Positions 21,701 to 31,530 of a DNA stretch of 64,000 nt are shown here, one piece after another; within the stretch, counting starts at the first letter, position 1; each line of letters begins with the position of its first letter. A model generated the notes under the pieces. It did no database searches, was not told where the DNA came from, and saw only the letters and a program-made list of their open reading frames with translations. Source of the stretch: Caenorhabditis elegans (lineage: Eukaryota; Nematoda; Chromadorea; Rhabditida; Rhabditidae); contig NC_003281.10 in the NCBI RefSeq assembly GCF_000002985.6, forward strand, positions 11,780,001 through 11,844,000, written 5' to 3'. A program made the position numbers and the translations under genes.

Positions 21701-23240
21701 GATGTGCTTCAAGTTAATGCAAGACGATGTTGTACAAAAGGCGAGATGGCTCGGGCAGAAAATTGGGATTCTTGGTGAGTGGTTTTGAATGAATATAGAT
21801 TGATTATAGCAATAGAAAATGGAGAGCGCCAGTGGAAAAATTGTCTCAAAACATAGCTACGACACCAAAATGATCAAATATCATATTAAAAAAATTATTT
21901 GAAAAATTCTAAATTCTATATAATTTTTTGAAATTTAAAAATTTGGAAAATTCGCAGGTTTTGCCAATTTTTTCAAGAAAATTTAGAACAAATTTATGAT
22001 CTACTTAGGGATGCGTGGCAAACGATTTTTTTTCGGCAAATTGGTCATATGAGGGAACTGAAATTTCTGGCATATCGGCAAGTTGCCGGAATTGAAAATT
22101 TCTGGCAATTCCGCAATTTGCCGGATGTGAAAATTTCCGGCAAATTGGCAAATCCGCAATTTGTCTTATATGAAAATTTTCGGCAAGTCGCCATACCCGT
22201 AATTTGCTGAAAATTAAAATTGCCGGAATTGAAATTTCCGGCAAATCGGCAAATTGCCGGAATTGAAATTTCCGGCAAATTGACAAACTGGCAATTTGCC
22301 GAAAACGAAAATTTCTGATGACCAAATATCATAGTAAAATAATTATTCAAAAATTGTAAATTTTATACAATTTTTTGAAATTTGAAATGTGGAAAATTCT
22401 CTGTTTTACTATTAGTCACTTTTTTGGAAGTCGTTGATCATAAAAAATTATGATCTACTGGTGCGCGGCAAACGATATTTTTCCGGCAAATCGGCAAACC
22501 CGCAAACTGCCTGAATTTAAAATTTCCGGCAAATTGGCAACTCCGAAAATTGCCGGAATTTACAATTTCCGGCAAATCGGCAATTTGCCAAAAATGAAAA
22601 TTTTTGTATTTGTAGACAAACAAAATTGTCAAACGGCATTGAAACACTGCTATAGTTTCCTCGAAAAAATGGCAAAAATTCTGTAAAGGCCACTTTTTGA
22701 CTACCAATATATTTAAATATAAATTTTTCAAAAATTTTTGAAAAGTTTTACTATGATAATTGGTTAATTTCCCCACTGGCGCTACTTCAGTTTTCAGTTA
22801 CTTAAAAAAATAGCCTAATCGTGTTTGTCGTATGCTTCTGCTTATGTGTCGTCCTTATTCATTTCAGCTCGGCCGTTTGAGTTGTCTCGTGAAATTGCAA
22901 AACATGCAATATTCCTATTCGGATACTCGGTTTCAAGTAATTTCTAAGTTTTTCCTTAAATGATCCCTAAAATTTATTTCTACCAAATTTGCAGTCCGCG
23001 ATGAGTCGTCAGAATCCGAGTCGGATTTCGACGACGATATGATAGAAGAAGACGAGGAGGATATGAGCGAAGAGCGCAACGATCAGGTATATGTAAGTAG
23101 TTTAGAAAGAACGCATTTTCTTATTTTGTTAATTGATTTAGAAATTGTTTTAGGACAAACGAACCATTTCCTCGGGCTCATCGAAGCAGAATGAGGAGTA
23201 TATTCATCCAAGGAAGTATCATCATCATCACAGGAGATAG
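15748..23240 (+). CDS. Two-pore-domain (TWK) K+ channel, 16 exons, at least 695 aa
   Basis: Exons: 15748-15849, 16040-16180, 16226-16352, 16402-16491, 17957-18075, 18126-18361, 19008-19148, 19206-19333, 20272-20471, 20520-20744, 21357-21499, 21549-21655, 21700-21774, 22868-22936, 22995-23092 and 23154-23240. All join in phase to 695 residues from the first acceptor. TM1 is about residues 36-60 ([20 protein letters not shown]). The first pore loop has TTIGYGH (about 150-156), then TM2 ([19 protein letters not shown]). TM3 is [17 protein letters not shown], the second filter STIGFGD is near residue 551, and TM4 follows. It should form a dimeric background potassium channel in the plasma membrane. 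The cytoplasmic M2-M3 linker, usually short, is about 300 residues and Arg/Ser-rich. The C-tail has an acidic [17 protein letters not shown] stretch and a His cluster. The 5' end is uncertain: the frame is open from the acceptor, and the first ATG is at 15796. I do not know the twk number. Confidence 0.9.
16680..17400. repeat. 35-bp minisatellite array in channel intron 4
   Basis: About twenty diverged units of roughly 35 bp, each carrying the words TTTGCCGGAAATTTT and AATTCCGGCAATTTGCCGAT. Units vary by point changes and small indels. The array lies within intron 16492-17956. Confidence 0.85.
18415..18915. repeat. GCCGAGCTCGTCAAATTTGC-type array in channel intron 6
   Basis: A second subfamily with units of about 30 bp contains TTTGCCGAGCTCGTCAAACT. 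It grades into the common CGGCAAATTGCCG type and its tail (TAAGTGTTTCCGTTTTATAA) near 18770. Confidence 0.8.
19515..20205. repeat. Minisatellite arrays with element tail in channel intron 8
   Basis: Units with TTTCCGGCAAATCGGCAAAC occur at 19525-19675 and 19875-20030, followed by the tail CACAGTTTTAAGTGTTTCCG at about 20093 and a further unit. Flanks duplicated inside the intron (CATATAATTTTTGGGAGTCG-like) recur at 22410. Confidence 0.75.
20770..21265. repeat. GAGCTCGGCAAATTCGGCAAA array in channel intron 10
   Basis: Two clusters (20775-20875 and 21085-21260) of the CTCGGCAAATTCGGCAAAT subfamily face one another as inverted copies around a unique middle, giving a fold-back of about 490 bp. 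Confidence 0.75.
22010..22605. repeat. Minisatellite arrays in channel intron 13
   Basis: Two arrays (22015-22315 and 22465-22600) of 35-bp units of the CGGCAAATTGCCGG type are separated by a duplicated flank (AAAATTATGATCTACT occurs on both sides). Confidence 0.8.
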
Positions 23241-23394
23241 ATTTAAATCGATTTTTTAGTGGAAGAATCATCAAATTTTGGGGTTTTTTTCGGACGGGTT
23301 TTTTTTTGATTTTTGGATTTATTATTTCCATTTTTCCGATTTTTTTTTGAGTTTTTGAGTATTAAAATAGCTCACCTCAATATTCCGGGAGTAC

Positions 23395-24245
23395 TAAATT
23401 CTGAGAATGCGTATTACACAACATATTTGACGCGCAAAATATCTCGTAGCGAAAACTTTGGTGTCGATTTACGGCAGGGAGTGGGCGGCAAACGACTTTT
23501 TCCGGCAAATCGGCAAATTGCCGGAATTGAAAATTTCTGGCAAATCGGCAATTTGGCATTTTGCCGGAATTAAAATTTGCCGGCAAATCGGCAATTTGGC
23601 ATTTTGCTGGAATTAAAATTTTCCGGCAAATTGCCAATTATGTGTATTATTTTTGTACTCTTTTCTAATGACACGATTCATATGGAATCGTATTGAAATA
23701 AATAAATAAATCGGCAAATTGCCGGAGTTTAAAACTTCTGGCAAATCGACGAATTGGCAAGTTGCCGGATTTGAAAATTTCTGACGAAACGGCAAATTGC
23801 CGGAATTGGAAATTTCCGGCAAATCGACAAATTGCCGGAATTGAAAATTTCTGCCAAAACGGCAAACTGCCGGAATAGGAAAATTCCGGCAAATCGACAA
23901 ATTGGCAAGTTGCCGGAATTGAAAATTTCTGGCGAAACGGCAAATTGCTGGAATTCGAAATTTCCGGCAAATCGGCAAACTGGCGGAATTGGAATTTTCC
24001 GGCAAAACGGCAAATTGCCGGAATTGAAAATTTCCGGCAATTTGTCGATTTGCCGAATTTGCAGAGAAAAAAAAGTTCGAATTATGACAGTGTTTTCTTT
24101 TAATATTTTGTCGATTAAAAAATGATTTCCGTAAATCGACACCAGCGCTACAGTATTAATTAAAAAAATTACTGTAGTTTTCGCTACGAGATATTTTTCG
24201 CGTCAGATATGTTGCGCAGTACGCATTCTCAGAATTTTGGGTTCC
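23395..24245. mobile_element. Composite element: inverted termini enclosing a minisatellite
   Basis: The left terminus (23395-23475) contains CTGAGAATGCGTATTACACA and GCGCAAAATATCTCGTAGCG. The right terminus (24125-24245) is its inverted counterpart, with CGCAGTACGCATTCTCAG. Between them are two 35-bp minisatellite arrays (23485-23645 and 23710-24065). No coding frame is present, so it would be a non-autonomous DNA element. Confidence 0.7.
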
Positions 24246-24581
24246 CACAAGCTTTTCTTCATTTTTAATTCACATTTTCTTCTCTCTCTCTCTCTCTTGC
24301 ATTCAAAACTTTGATCTTAATATTTTTAAAATTTACTCACTTTCTACTGTTTTTATTTTCATAACAACACAATAAAATTCAATGTTTCATTAAAAATTGT
24401 AATTATTATCAAGGTCTGAAAGAATCTTTAAAAAATATTTGAACTGCTTGAAAAATGTCTCCTGCTAATTTTGGTGCAAACCTGTGAGATGTCGGCTGCT
24501 ACTTGTCATTAGTAACTCTACAGTTTTTTACATCGTTTTCAAAAAATTCAATATAAATTATTTATCACTGTTCAATTCAAA
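24246..24581. other. Intergenic, CT microsatellite
   Basis: A (TC)n tract lies at about 24283-24297. A small GAGATGTCGGCTGCTACTTG block at 24486 matches part of the GCGGCCGACA repeat family. No gene is seen. Confidence 0.5.
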
Positions 24582-26779
24582 CTAAGATGGTTTTTTGATT
24601 TGAGCAAACTTCCATGTAAAAATAAACACGTGTTCGAGAAACCAAATCGACAAAATTGTGAATATAAGTTTGGACTTATTGAACGCAAAATACTCGCAAG
24701 CTTCTCCAAACCACGATTTTTTATCATCAAGAAGATGAACACTTTGAATTTCTGGATCTCGAATTTTGACTCGTCTCACTGGTTTTTCCATTCTCCTTTT
24801 CACCCGGAAACTTTCCAGAACTTGAATGGAAAAACTCGGATCTTCTTGGAGAATTAACTGAAACTTTTTCCAAGAGTGGCGGGTTATCCAATTTTTATCA
24901 TATTCATCTGTTCTCGAGAAATCGTCAAGTAAGACGAGAAGGCGATACATTCGAAAGCGGCATGCGAGAAGGAGGAATTCAGTGAAGTAGAATCCTGGAA
25001 AATCAATTGGAAAATTTACAATTTAATGTATTATTAGAAACAGGAATGGGTGGCAAAGGCAACTGCAAGTTCGGCAATTTTTTAGTCGGCAAATTCGGCA
25101 AATCGGCAAATTGCCGGTTTGTCGATTTGCCGGAAATTTCCAACTCCGGCAAATTGTCGATTTGCCGGCAATGCGAGTTCCGTCAATTTGCCGATATGCC
25201 CTTTGCCTGATATCTATTTGCCGGAAATTTTTAGAGGGATTTTTTATAAGACGGCAACACTTTTAGATATTTTCATAGAATTTGCTTACTTTCCAAAATA
25301 GATGTAGGAACATTCATAGGATGCGTACAATTTTGCCGATTTAAATTGAAATTCTGAAATTTCCAAAAAAAAACTGTGCAAAACCACAATTTGCCGAAAG
25401 TATTCGGCACTTGCCGTTTTTCCGGCAAATCGGCAATTTGCCGGAAAATTTCCATTCAGGCATTTTGCCAATTTGTCAATTTGCTGGTGATCTCTATTCC
25501 GGCAATTTGCCAATTTGCCGGAGAGCTCAATTCAGGCAATTGTCAATTTCAGCAATTTGCCGTTTTTCCGATTTGCCGGAGTTTTCTATTCCGGCAATTT
25601 GCCGGAGATCCCAATTACGACTATTTGCCGAATTTGCCTGAGATCTAAATTTGCTGATTTGCCAAAGATCTCAATTCCGACAAAAATCGTTTGCCTCGGC
25701 GGAGCTGGTAAATGCATTTAAAAAAAAAATCATATTAGGCAGCAAACGATTTTTTTTTTAATAAAAATTTCCGGCAAATCGGCAAACCGGCAATTTGCTT
25801 CAAACTCTAATTTTTTTCATACTCTAATATTTCAACAATTTTTGAAGATCAAACTGAGAGGTGATACACAAAATACACGCCTACAAGAATGCTTAAAAAT
25901 TTTTTTTTTGTTTTTAAATCTATATATTCTTCCACCAAAATTTCTCAACCTTATGCACTTTGTTCTTATTCAATTTTTGCACACATCTTGCTAACAACTA
26001 TCTGCAAACGCCTCCAATCTAAAAAATACCTAATCCCTTTTTATTATTTAAGAGTTAAGCTTAATCTTGTTAGTCCAATTGTAACTTACGTGATATCCGC
26101 TTATGCGGAGGGTTCAGAACCCGTAACATCTCGAGAAACACCTCTGGATCCACATCGAGCAAGGTGATCTCAATGCCGGAGGAGCTGTCGCGGAGCTTGT
26201 TGAACACTTCCGAGTTTGAGACAATTGTCTGGAAGAGGTTTTACAGCTAGTGTCAGTAGATGAGTTGTTACCTCCATACAGAGAAATATCTTCTGATTGG
26301 CAACGTTCACAATTAAACCATCCTCGTTTTCAGATTCTTTATCGGCTGGACCAATGTACTCTTCACCGTATAACTTCGTTACCTTGAATGTGACCTCTAT
26401 TGAAGTCCAGTCTAGATACTCAATATCATAAGTATCCTCGCATTTTTCTTCAAATGGAAATGGCTCTGATCTCTCGTAATAGCTAAAATGCTCATCCTTG
26501 AACCATATTTTTACGGATGACTGGTATTCGATTTCTGGGGTTTCTTTGAAAAAGGCGGCAATGTGGAATTTTCGATCCTTGATGAAGAAGAACCTGGAAA
26601 TTTTATGGAGTAGGATTTATTTTTTATTTTTTTATTTTTATTTTATATGAAAAGGGTTTAAAGTATAATACTCACCACAAATAATTAGCAACATAGGCAT
26701 GTTGTGGATTTGTATCCGGTGTCATGACGAGGCTCTTCTCACTCGTAGCATCTTCCCCAACACGATACACATCACTCAT
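24582..26779 (-). CDS. BTB-domain protein with hydrophobic C-terminus, 325 aa
   Basis: Minus-strand exons 26676-26779, 26272-26593, 26090-26228 and 24582-24994 join in phase to 325 residues. Residues 35-130 (FFIKDRKFHIAAFFKETPEI, then a WFKDEHFSYYER region) resemble a MATH-like beta domain weakly. From about residue 130 a BTB fold is apparent: GLIVNVANQKIFLCMETIVS, NSEVFNKLRDSS, IEITLLDVDPEVFLEMLRVL. A BACK-like helical region follows (FYFTEFLLLACRFRMYRLLV). The last 25 residues include LIFTILSIWFLEHVFIF, a possible membrane segment, which is unusual for this class. Nematode MATH-BTB proteins are typically cullin-3 substrate adaptors; that role is inferred. The start ATG at 26779 is the first in frame. 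Intron 24995-26089 is filled with minisatellite. Confidence 0.75.
25065..25805. repeat. Minisatellite plus unique tail inside the BTB gene intron
   Basis: Arrays of CGGCAATTTGCCGATTTGCC units at 25075-25215 and 25385-25690 flank a unique tail at 25225-25380 containing TTAGAGGGATTTTTTATAAG and GGATGCGTACAATTTTGCCG. The same array-tail-array order is seen at 31085-31530, 33998-34350 and 35946-36355. Confidence 0.85.
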
Positions 26780-27795
26780 CTATAGTGAATGAGCTTAAAA
26801 GAAATGAGGTTAGGAACAACGCACGGATTATATATTGCAGGTTGCTATTAGCGACAAATAACCCGAAGAGGAGATGCGAGAACGATGGGCGGTTGATTAT
26901 TGTCAAGGGACAATGGGAGAGAGGAAATGTATATTATTTGTTTTTGAGAAGAATAGATATTAGAAGTTTGGTTTTGGTGATTTCTAAGCGAGCACTATAC
27001 ATTTGGGATTTTCCACTATATAGATTAAAATCAAACGATCAGAATTCTTGGATACATAGAAAGGGTGGGCTGCAATTGACGATTTGCCGGACATTTTTAA
27101 TTCCGGCAAATTGTCGATATGCCGATTTGTCGGAAACTTTCAATTACGGCAAATTGCCGGTTGCCGAATTTGCCGGAAAATTTCACTTCCGGCAATTTTG
27201 TCAATTTACCGATTTACCGGAAACTTTCAATTCCGGCAAATTGCCAATTTCCAGGAAATTTTCATTTTGGGAAATTTGCCGGTTTGCCAATTTGCCGATA
27301 TTTTCATAGATTTCACTGATTTTTCAAGATAGATGTATAGGTACAATTTTGTAGTTTAAAATTAAAATTCCGAAATTTCCAGAAAAATGGGCAAACCCAC
27401 AAAAGAAACGGCAATTTGGTATGGAAAACTTTAATTTTAAAGGATTAAAGGATTAAAGGACGATCCGTTCTTCAAGTGCTATGCACTGCGGATCTGGGAT
27501 TCAGGTACACTGCCTGGTGGTGATCCCTCTGGGCTGTAATTTTTTGCAATTTTTAAATTTCGAATTTGGAATTACATTTTTTGAGAAACAGTGAGCCAAC
27601 GTTAGGAAAAAACTGGGAAATATATGATTTGACGGCAAAAAATAACAAAACGTTTTGCTGTTGAAAATAAAAGTTTGTTTTGCTTTACATTTTTTGCTTT
27701 TCACCATTTTTCTAACTCCCCAGAAATAGGGCTTCCATGTAGGTGCCTACCTGCCTGCCTGCCTGCCTGCCGGAACATAAGTATTACTAGTATGT
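26780..27795. other. Intergenic between BTB gene and peptide cluster
   Basis: The stretch holds the BTB gene promoter and the minisatellite at 27070-27330. A (GCCT)n microsatellite at 27749-27773 immediately precedes the first peptide gene. A plus-strand open frame from 26785 runs into the minisatellite and has no domain, so it is not called. Confidence 0.5.
27070..27330. repeat. 35-bp minisatellite array
   Basis: Seven or so units with TTTCAATTCCGGCAAATTGC and GATTTGCCGG words, ending with a partial tail (TTTTCATAGATTTCACTGAT). Confidence 0.8.
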
Positions 27796-28414
27796 ATGCT
27801 TGTATTTGGAGCATTTTGTGCTCCAGCAAAACTGAAGGACAAAGTTGGAGAACATGCGCTGACGTGGACAATAGTGGAAGCTAGTCAAACACCGTGAGTT
27901 TTGTAGCGGCCGACACCTGATGGGACACCTCTTGGGTAAAAGACCGCTGCTTCCTTCTTTTCCTCCTAAGATAGCGGCCGACATTTACGGGGTAATGAGT
28001 AGGGCCTGTGTACAAGATCCTTGATTATACACGACCCGGCAAGTGGTACATCCATTCAAATGCGCTCTACTGATAATTTGAGTGTAGACTAGGTTTGGGC
28101 GCGTGATAACAAAAAAAAAGCATTGGTCCCAAAATTTTAGAATTTATTTTCGGCCATTTTTTATATGCATCACAAAAAACTGGATTAACCGTTTTTGAGA
28201 TAGACGCGCCCAAACGTTCAGGTATACGGTAGACAAACTAAAAGAAGGCAAAAACGCGTACGGCTTGCCGGGCCGTGTTATACTTTAGTTTTCATTTTTT
28301 ATAATTTTCAGGCATATCCGGACTCGTCGATACTATGGAGGTTGGGGATTCGCCCGACCATGGGGTTTCGGAGGGTATGGCATACCGACTACCGGATACC
28401 CATTCTGGGGATGA
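27796..28414 (+). CDS. Small Gly/Trp/Tyr-rich peptide gene, copy 1, 5'-truncated
   Basis: Exon 1 (27796-27893) and exon 2 (28312-28414) join in phase. The product starts MLVFGAFCAPAKLKDKVGEH and ends with TRRYYGGWGFARPWGFGGYG and a short FWG tail. It is clearly a paralogue of the genes at 29118 and 30560. Its signal peptide is cut short: an in-frame TAA sits just upstream of the ATG, where the intact copies have five to eight more hydrophobic residues. The disrupted sequence abuts a (GCCT)n microsatellite and a dispersed GGGCTTCCATGTAGG repeat. The shared TATA-box promoter block is missing. It may be a decaying pseudogene, though both exons are open. AATAAA is at 28459-28464. Confidence 0.5.
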
Positions 28415-29040
28415 AAAGTTGTATCCAAGTTGTAATTTTATGTGGTTGTAGGGTTAGAAATAAAGTTTTTGACGCATTATGTTATTGTAAATAAAAAACA
28501 TGAAAAAATCTGAAATTCGGAAACTAGCTGTTCAAAAGCATGTGGTGTCAATAGGGCTTCCATAGTAGGCAGGCTCGATTTCAGGGCCTGACGCCTGACT
28601 ATAAATTAAAAAACAAACAAAAGTTCAAGTTTGTTTTAGCATGAGGCGCAGTTCGAGAGGCAGGCGAAGGTCGCCTTAAAGTCAATCAGGCAGGCGTTTT
28701 AAAGTCTTCATGGAACCGGCTAGGTGTCAATGTGAAATGTTTTTGAAACTACACAGCTCTTGGGTCCTCATTTTCCTCTTCATTTTTTTTAAAGCAATGG
28801 TCTTTCATTTTTCTCCAGTTATTTTTTCAATTTCAGACACTTAACCTTTTAAAAACAAACAGTCGTTTTTAATTGTCTTGTTTTGAGATGTAAATTTTCC
28901 ATGTCTAAACATCATTTTTTTCACTTTAAGTTGCCGCAATCAGGAAGTTTTCAGATATGTAATTGCTACATATTTACCCCTCTGATCAGAATCTGCATGC
29001 TAATCTACAATGGTAACGAAACTTTTAAAAGTACAAACTA
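28415..29040. other. Spacer between peptide genes 1 and 2
   Basis: A dispersed repeat (GGGCTTCCATAGTAGGCAGG at about 28553 to GCAGGCGTTTTAAAG at about 28700) is a copy of a family seen at 27728, 32240, 56595 and 60778. Otherwise I see only AT-rich flank leading to the promoter of the second gene. Confidence 0.5.
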
Positions 29041-29083
29041 CACAACTGTCTCAACCCCGCCTATAATGGTTATATATAAGGTC
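29041..29083 (+). promoter_or_regulatory. Conserved TATA-box promoter block, peptide gene 2
   Basis: The block has TCAACCCCGCC, ATGG and TATATATAAGGTCC (TATA at 29071-29079), about 40 bp before the start codon. The same words in the same order occur at 30496-30537 before the third gene, in otherwise diverged flanks, which suggests selection on a shared promoter. Confidence 0.65.
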
Positions 29084-29117
29084 CTTGAGAAAAACTAAAC
29101 AATAAGACTTTTAAAAA

Positions 29118-29561
29118 ATGAATAAACTCTCAGTACTACTATGCCTGCTTGTATTTGAAGCATTTTGTGCTCCAGCAAACCTAAAGGGCAAAGTTGGAGA
29201 ACATGCACTGACGTGGACAAAAGTGGGAGCTAGTCAAACACCGTGAGTTTTGTAGCGGCCGACACATCGTGGGCAAAGCGACCGACATATTACGGGTCAA
29301 CACTTTTCTGGGCCCATAGTTTGTCGGCTGCTTTTTGCTTTTTGTTTTTTAGCGTTTATTTTTATCATTTTCAGACACATCCGTACTCGTCGATGGGGAT
29401 ACTATGGTGGTTGGGGATACCGTCCGTACGGTTGGGGATATCACCGTCCATGGGGTTGGGGTTGGCGCCGACCGTATTACGGAGGATATGGAATGCCATA
29501 TGGTGGATATGGTGAATACGGTGGATTTGGTGGATATGGTGGCTACCCGTACTGGCGTTAA
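29118..29561 (+). CDS. Secreted Gly/Trp/Tyr/Arg-rich peptide, copy 2, 103 aa
   Basis: Exons 29118-29242 and 29375-29561 give 103 residues. Residues 1-18 form a signal peptide (MNKLSVLLCLLVFEAFCA), followed by a conserved NLKGKVGEHALTWTKVGASQ segment. Exon 2 begins HIRTRRW and then consists of WGYYGGWGYRPYGWGYHRPW-type repeats, ending YGGYPYWR. Composition resembles the worm antimicrobial or neuropeptide-like (YGGW) secreted peptides, but the spacer and the HRPWG repeats differ from the nlp genes I know. A role in epidermal or gut defence is inferred only. The intron holds a small GCGGCCGACA repeat. AATAAA is at 29619-29624. Sixteen bases of AT-rich leader precede the ATG after the AATAAGACTTTT block shared with copy 3. 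Confidence 0.75.
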
Positions 29562-29659
29562 TGATTCTATTCAACATGCACATATTTTATACTGTATTTA
29601 TTTGGTTTTTTGGTTGGAAATAAAGTGTTTAGCACACTATGCTATTGTAAATTGAGAAC

Positions 29660-30495
29660 AAAAATCTGAGAATTGTCAATTGCATTGTAATGTGGTGCCT
29701 TTTGAAATTATACAGCCCTAGGGTTCCCCACTAACTAGACATATACAGTACCGGCCAATATTCTATTTGCTTTGAGGTTTTCAGGTTTTTTTTTTGTTTT
29801 TAAATGATTATTCAGTGAGTACTACTCAAAAACTTGAAGTTCTAGCAATAAAAAATTACCCCCCCCCCCACGGTTTGCAACCTGTTTTTAGCTGAAAAAA
29901 AATTCGTGAGGCACTAAAATATTTTTTCATGGAAACGCCTCGGCCCGGAATTGTGCAGGGCTTTCAAAAAAAAAAAGTTAGACATGGACTCGCGAGATGT
30001 CCGCTGTTTTTTGTCACTACAACTATGTAGGTAACAATATGGACAATATTTTGACAGTTGAAAGTTTTTTGGCAGAACCCCTAGTTTTGAGTTGTACTCA
30101 TTTATATACCTTAAAAACTATATTGATAACCTAAAATCATTTTTTAAGTTTTTTAAGCGGTTGTCTTTTATTTTTGCCTGGTTTTTTTTTTGAATTTCAG
30201 CAACTTAACCTTTTAAAAGTCAACAAACAAAGTTATTCAATTTTCTTGTTTCCCACAGTTAACCTTCCGTGTCTAGACTTTGTCCATATTTTCCTTACTT
30301 CAAATTGATCTAATGTTTTATCGATGTTGCGGTAATCATCGAGTTTGCCGAATTTACATCAAAGGACATTTTTGAAAGTCACAAGGATTCTGACCTCACG
30401 TCATTTCTTATTTATAGGAAGTTTTTGATTACCTATGTGATTTCTTTTTATTTACCTGCAAATCTGCATGTTCTAGAATGTTCACGCACAAACTA
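29660..30495. other. Spacer between peptide genes 2 and 3
   Basis: AT-rich sequence with an 11-C run at 29859-29869. Parts (CAACTTAACCTTTTAAAAG at about 30200) repeat the flank before gene 2 (CACTTAACCTTTTAAAAAC at about 28840), showing that the duplicated unit includes more than 250 bp of upstream DNA. No further gene is seen. Confidence 0.5.
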
Positions 30496-30537
30496 CACAA
30501 ATGTTTCAACCCCGCCTTTGATGGCTATATAAGGTCC
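30496..30537 (+). promoter_or_regulatory. Conserved TATA-box promoter block, peptide gene 3
   Basis: Contains TTTCAACCCCGCCTTTGATG and TATATAAGGTCCC (TATA at 30526-30532), matching the block at 29041-29083. The start codon is 23 bp downstream. Confidence 0.65.
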
Positions 30538-30559
30538 CAGACAATAAGACTTTTTGAGA

Positions 30560-30969
30560 ATGCATTTGCTTTCAGTATTACTAGTATTTCTTCTTGTATT
30601 TGGAGCATTTTGTGCTCCAGCAACACTAAAGGAGAAAGTTGGAGATCATGCACTGACGTGGACAAAAGTGGAAGCTAGTCAAACGCCGTGAGTTTTGTAG
30701 CGGCCGACACATGATGGGTCACGACATATTACGGGTAAACACCTTTCTGGGCTCATGGTTTGTCGGCTGCTTCTTGCTTTTTGTGTTTTAGCGTCCATTT
30801 CAAAATTATTTTCAGACACATCCGCACTCGTCGATGGGGGCCTTGGGGATGGCATCGTCCATTCGGTTGGGGATTTCACCGCCCGTGGGGGTTGGGATGG
30901 CACCGTCCGTTTTTTGGAGGCTATGGCATGCCGTTTGGTGGATTTGGTGGATACCCATTCTGGGGTTAA
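30560..30969 (+). CDS. Secreted Gly/Trp/Phe/Arg-rich peptide, copy 3, 93 aa
   Basis: Exons 30560-30687 and 30816-30969 give 93 residues. The signal peptide is MHLLSVLLVFLLVFGAFCA; then TLKEKVGDHALTWTKVEASQ matches copy 2. Exon 2 encodes HIRTRRWGPWGWHRPFGWGF followed by further HRPWG and HRPFF units and ends GGYPFWG. Compared with copy 2, most repeat tyrosines are replaced by Phe, His or Trp, while the TRRW start and the terminal aromatic-Gly pattern are kept. A secreted product is likely; the function is unknown. The poly(A) signal appears to be the variant AATGAA at 31027-31032. Confidence 0.75.
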
Positions 30970-31084
30970 AATTGGAATTCGAGTTGTAAATATTTGCAAT
31001 TGTATTTATTTGGTTGTCCGGTTAGAAATGAAGTTTTTGAGAAGTTCATTATGTTATTGAAAATTGAGAAAAAATCTGAAATGT

Positions 31085-31530
31085 GTGTCGTTTGGCAAAT
31101 TTATTTTCCGACAAATTTTAAAATCCGGCAATTTGCCCATTTGCCGGAAATTTTTTCTATTTTTCGCAATTGCTGGTTTGCCGATTTGCCGGAAATGTTT
31201 AATTCCGGTAATTTGCCGGTTTGCCGATTGCCGATTATAAATTTGCCGGAGGTTTTAGAGGGATTTTTTTATAGAACGAAAACACTTATAACTGTGCCTG
31301 TTTGAAATTGTTTTCCTTAGACGTTTTCTTATATTTTCTGTGTACAATTTTGTCGTTTAAAATTGAAATTCTGAAATTTCCAGAAAAAAAATGGGCAAAC
31401 CCACAATTTTCCGAAAATTTTCACCAATCGCTGTTTTTCCAGCAAATTCGGCATATCGACATTTGGTCAGTTTACCGATTTGCAGGAAATTGTTCATTCC
31501 GGCAATCTGCCGATTTGCCGGAAAAATTGT
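31085..31530. repeat. Minisatellite element (array-tail-array)
   Basis: CGGCAATTTGCCGATTTGCC units at 31120-31250 and 31430-31530 flank the unique tail (TTTTAGAGGGATTTTTTTAT at about 31253, TACAATTTTGTCG at 31343). The organisation matches 25065-25805. Confidence 0.8.
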
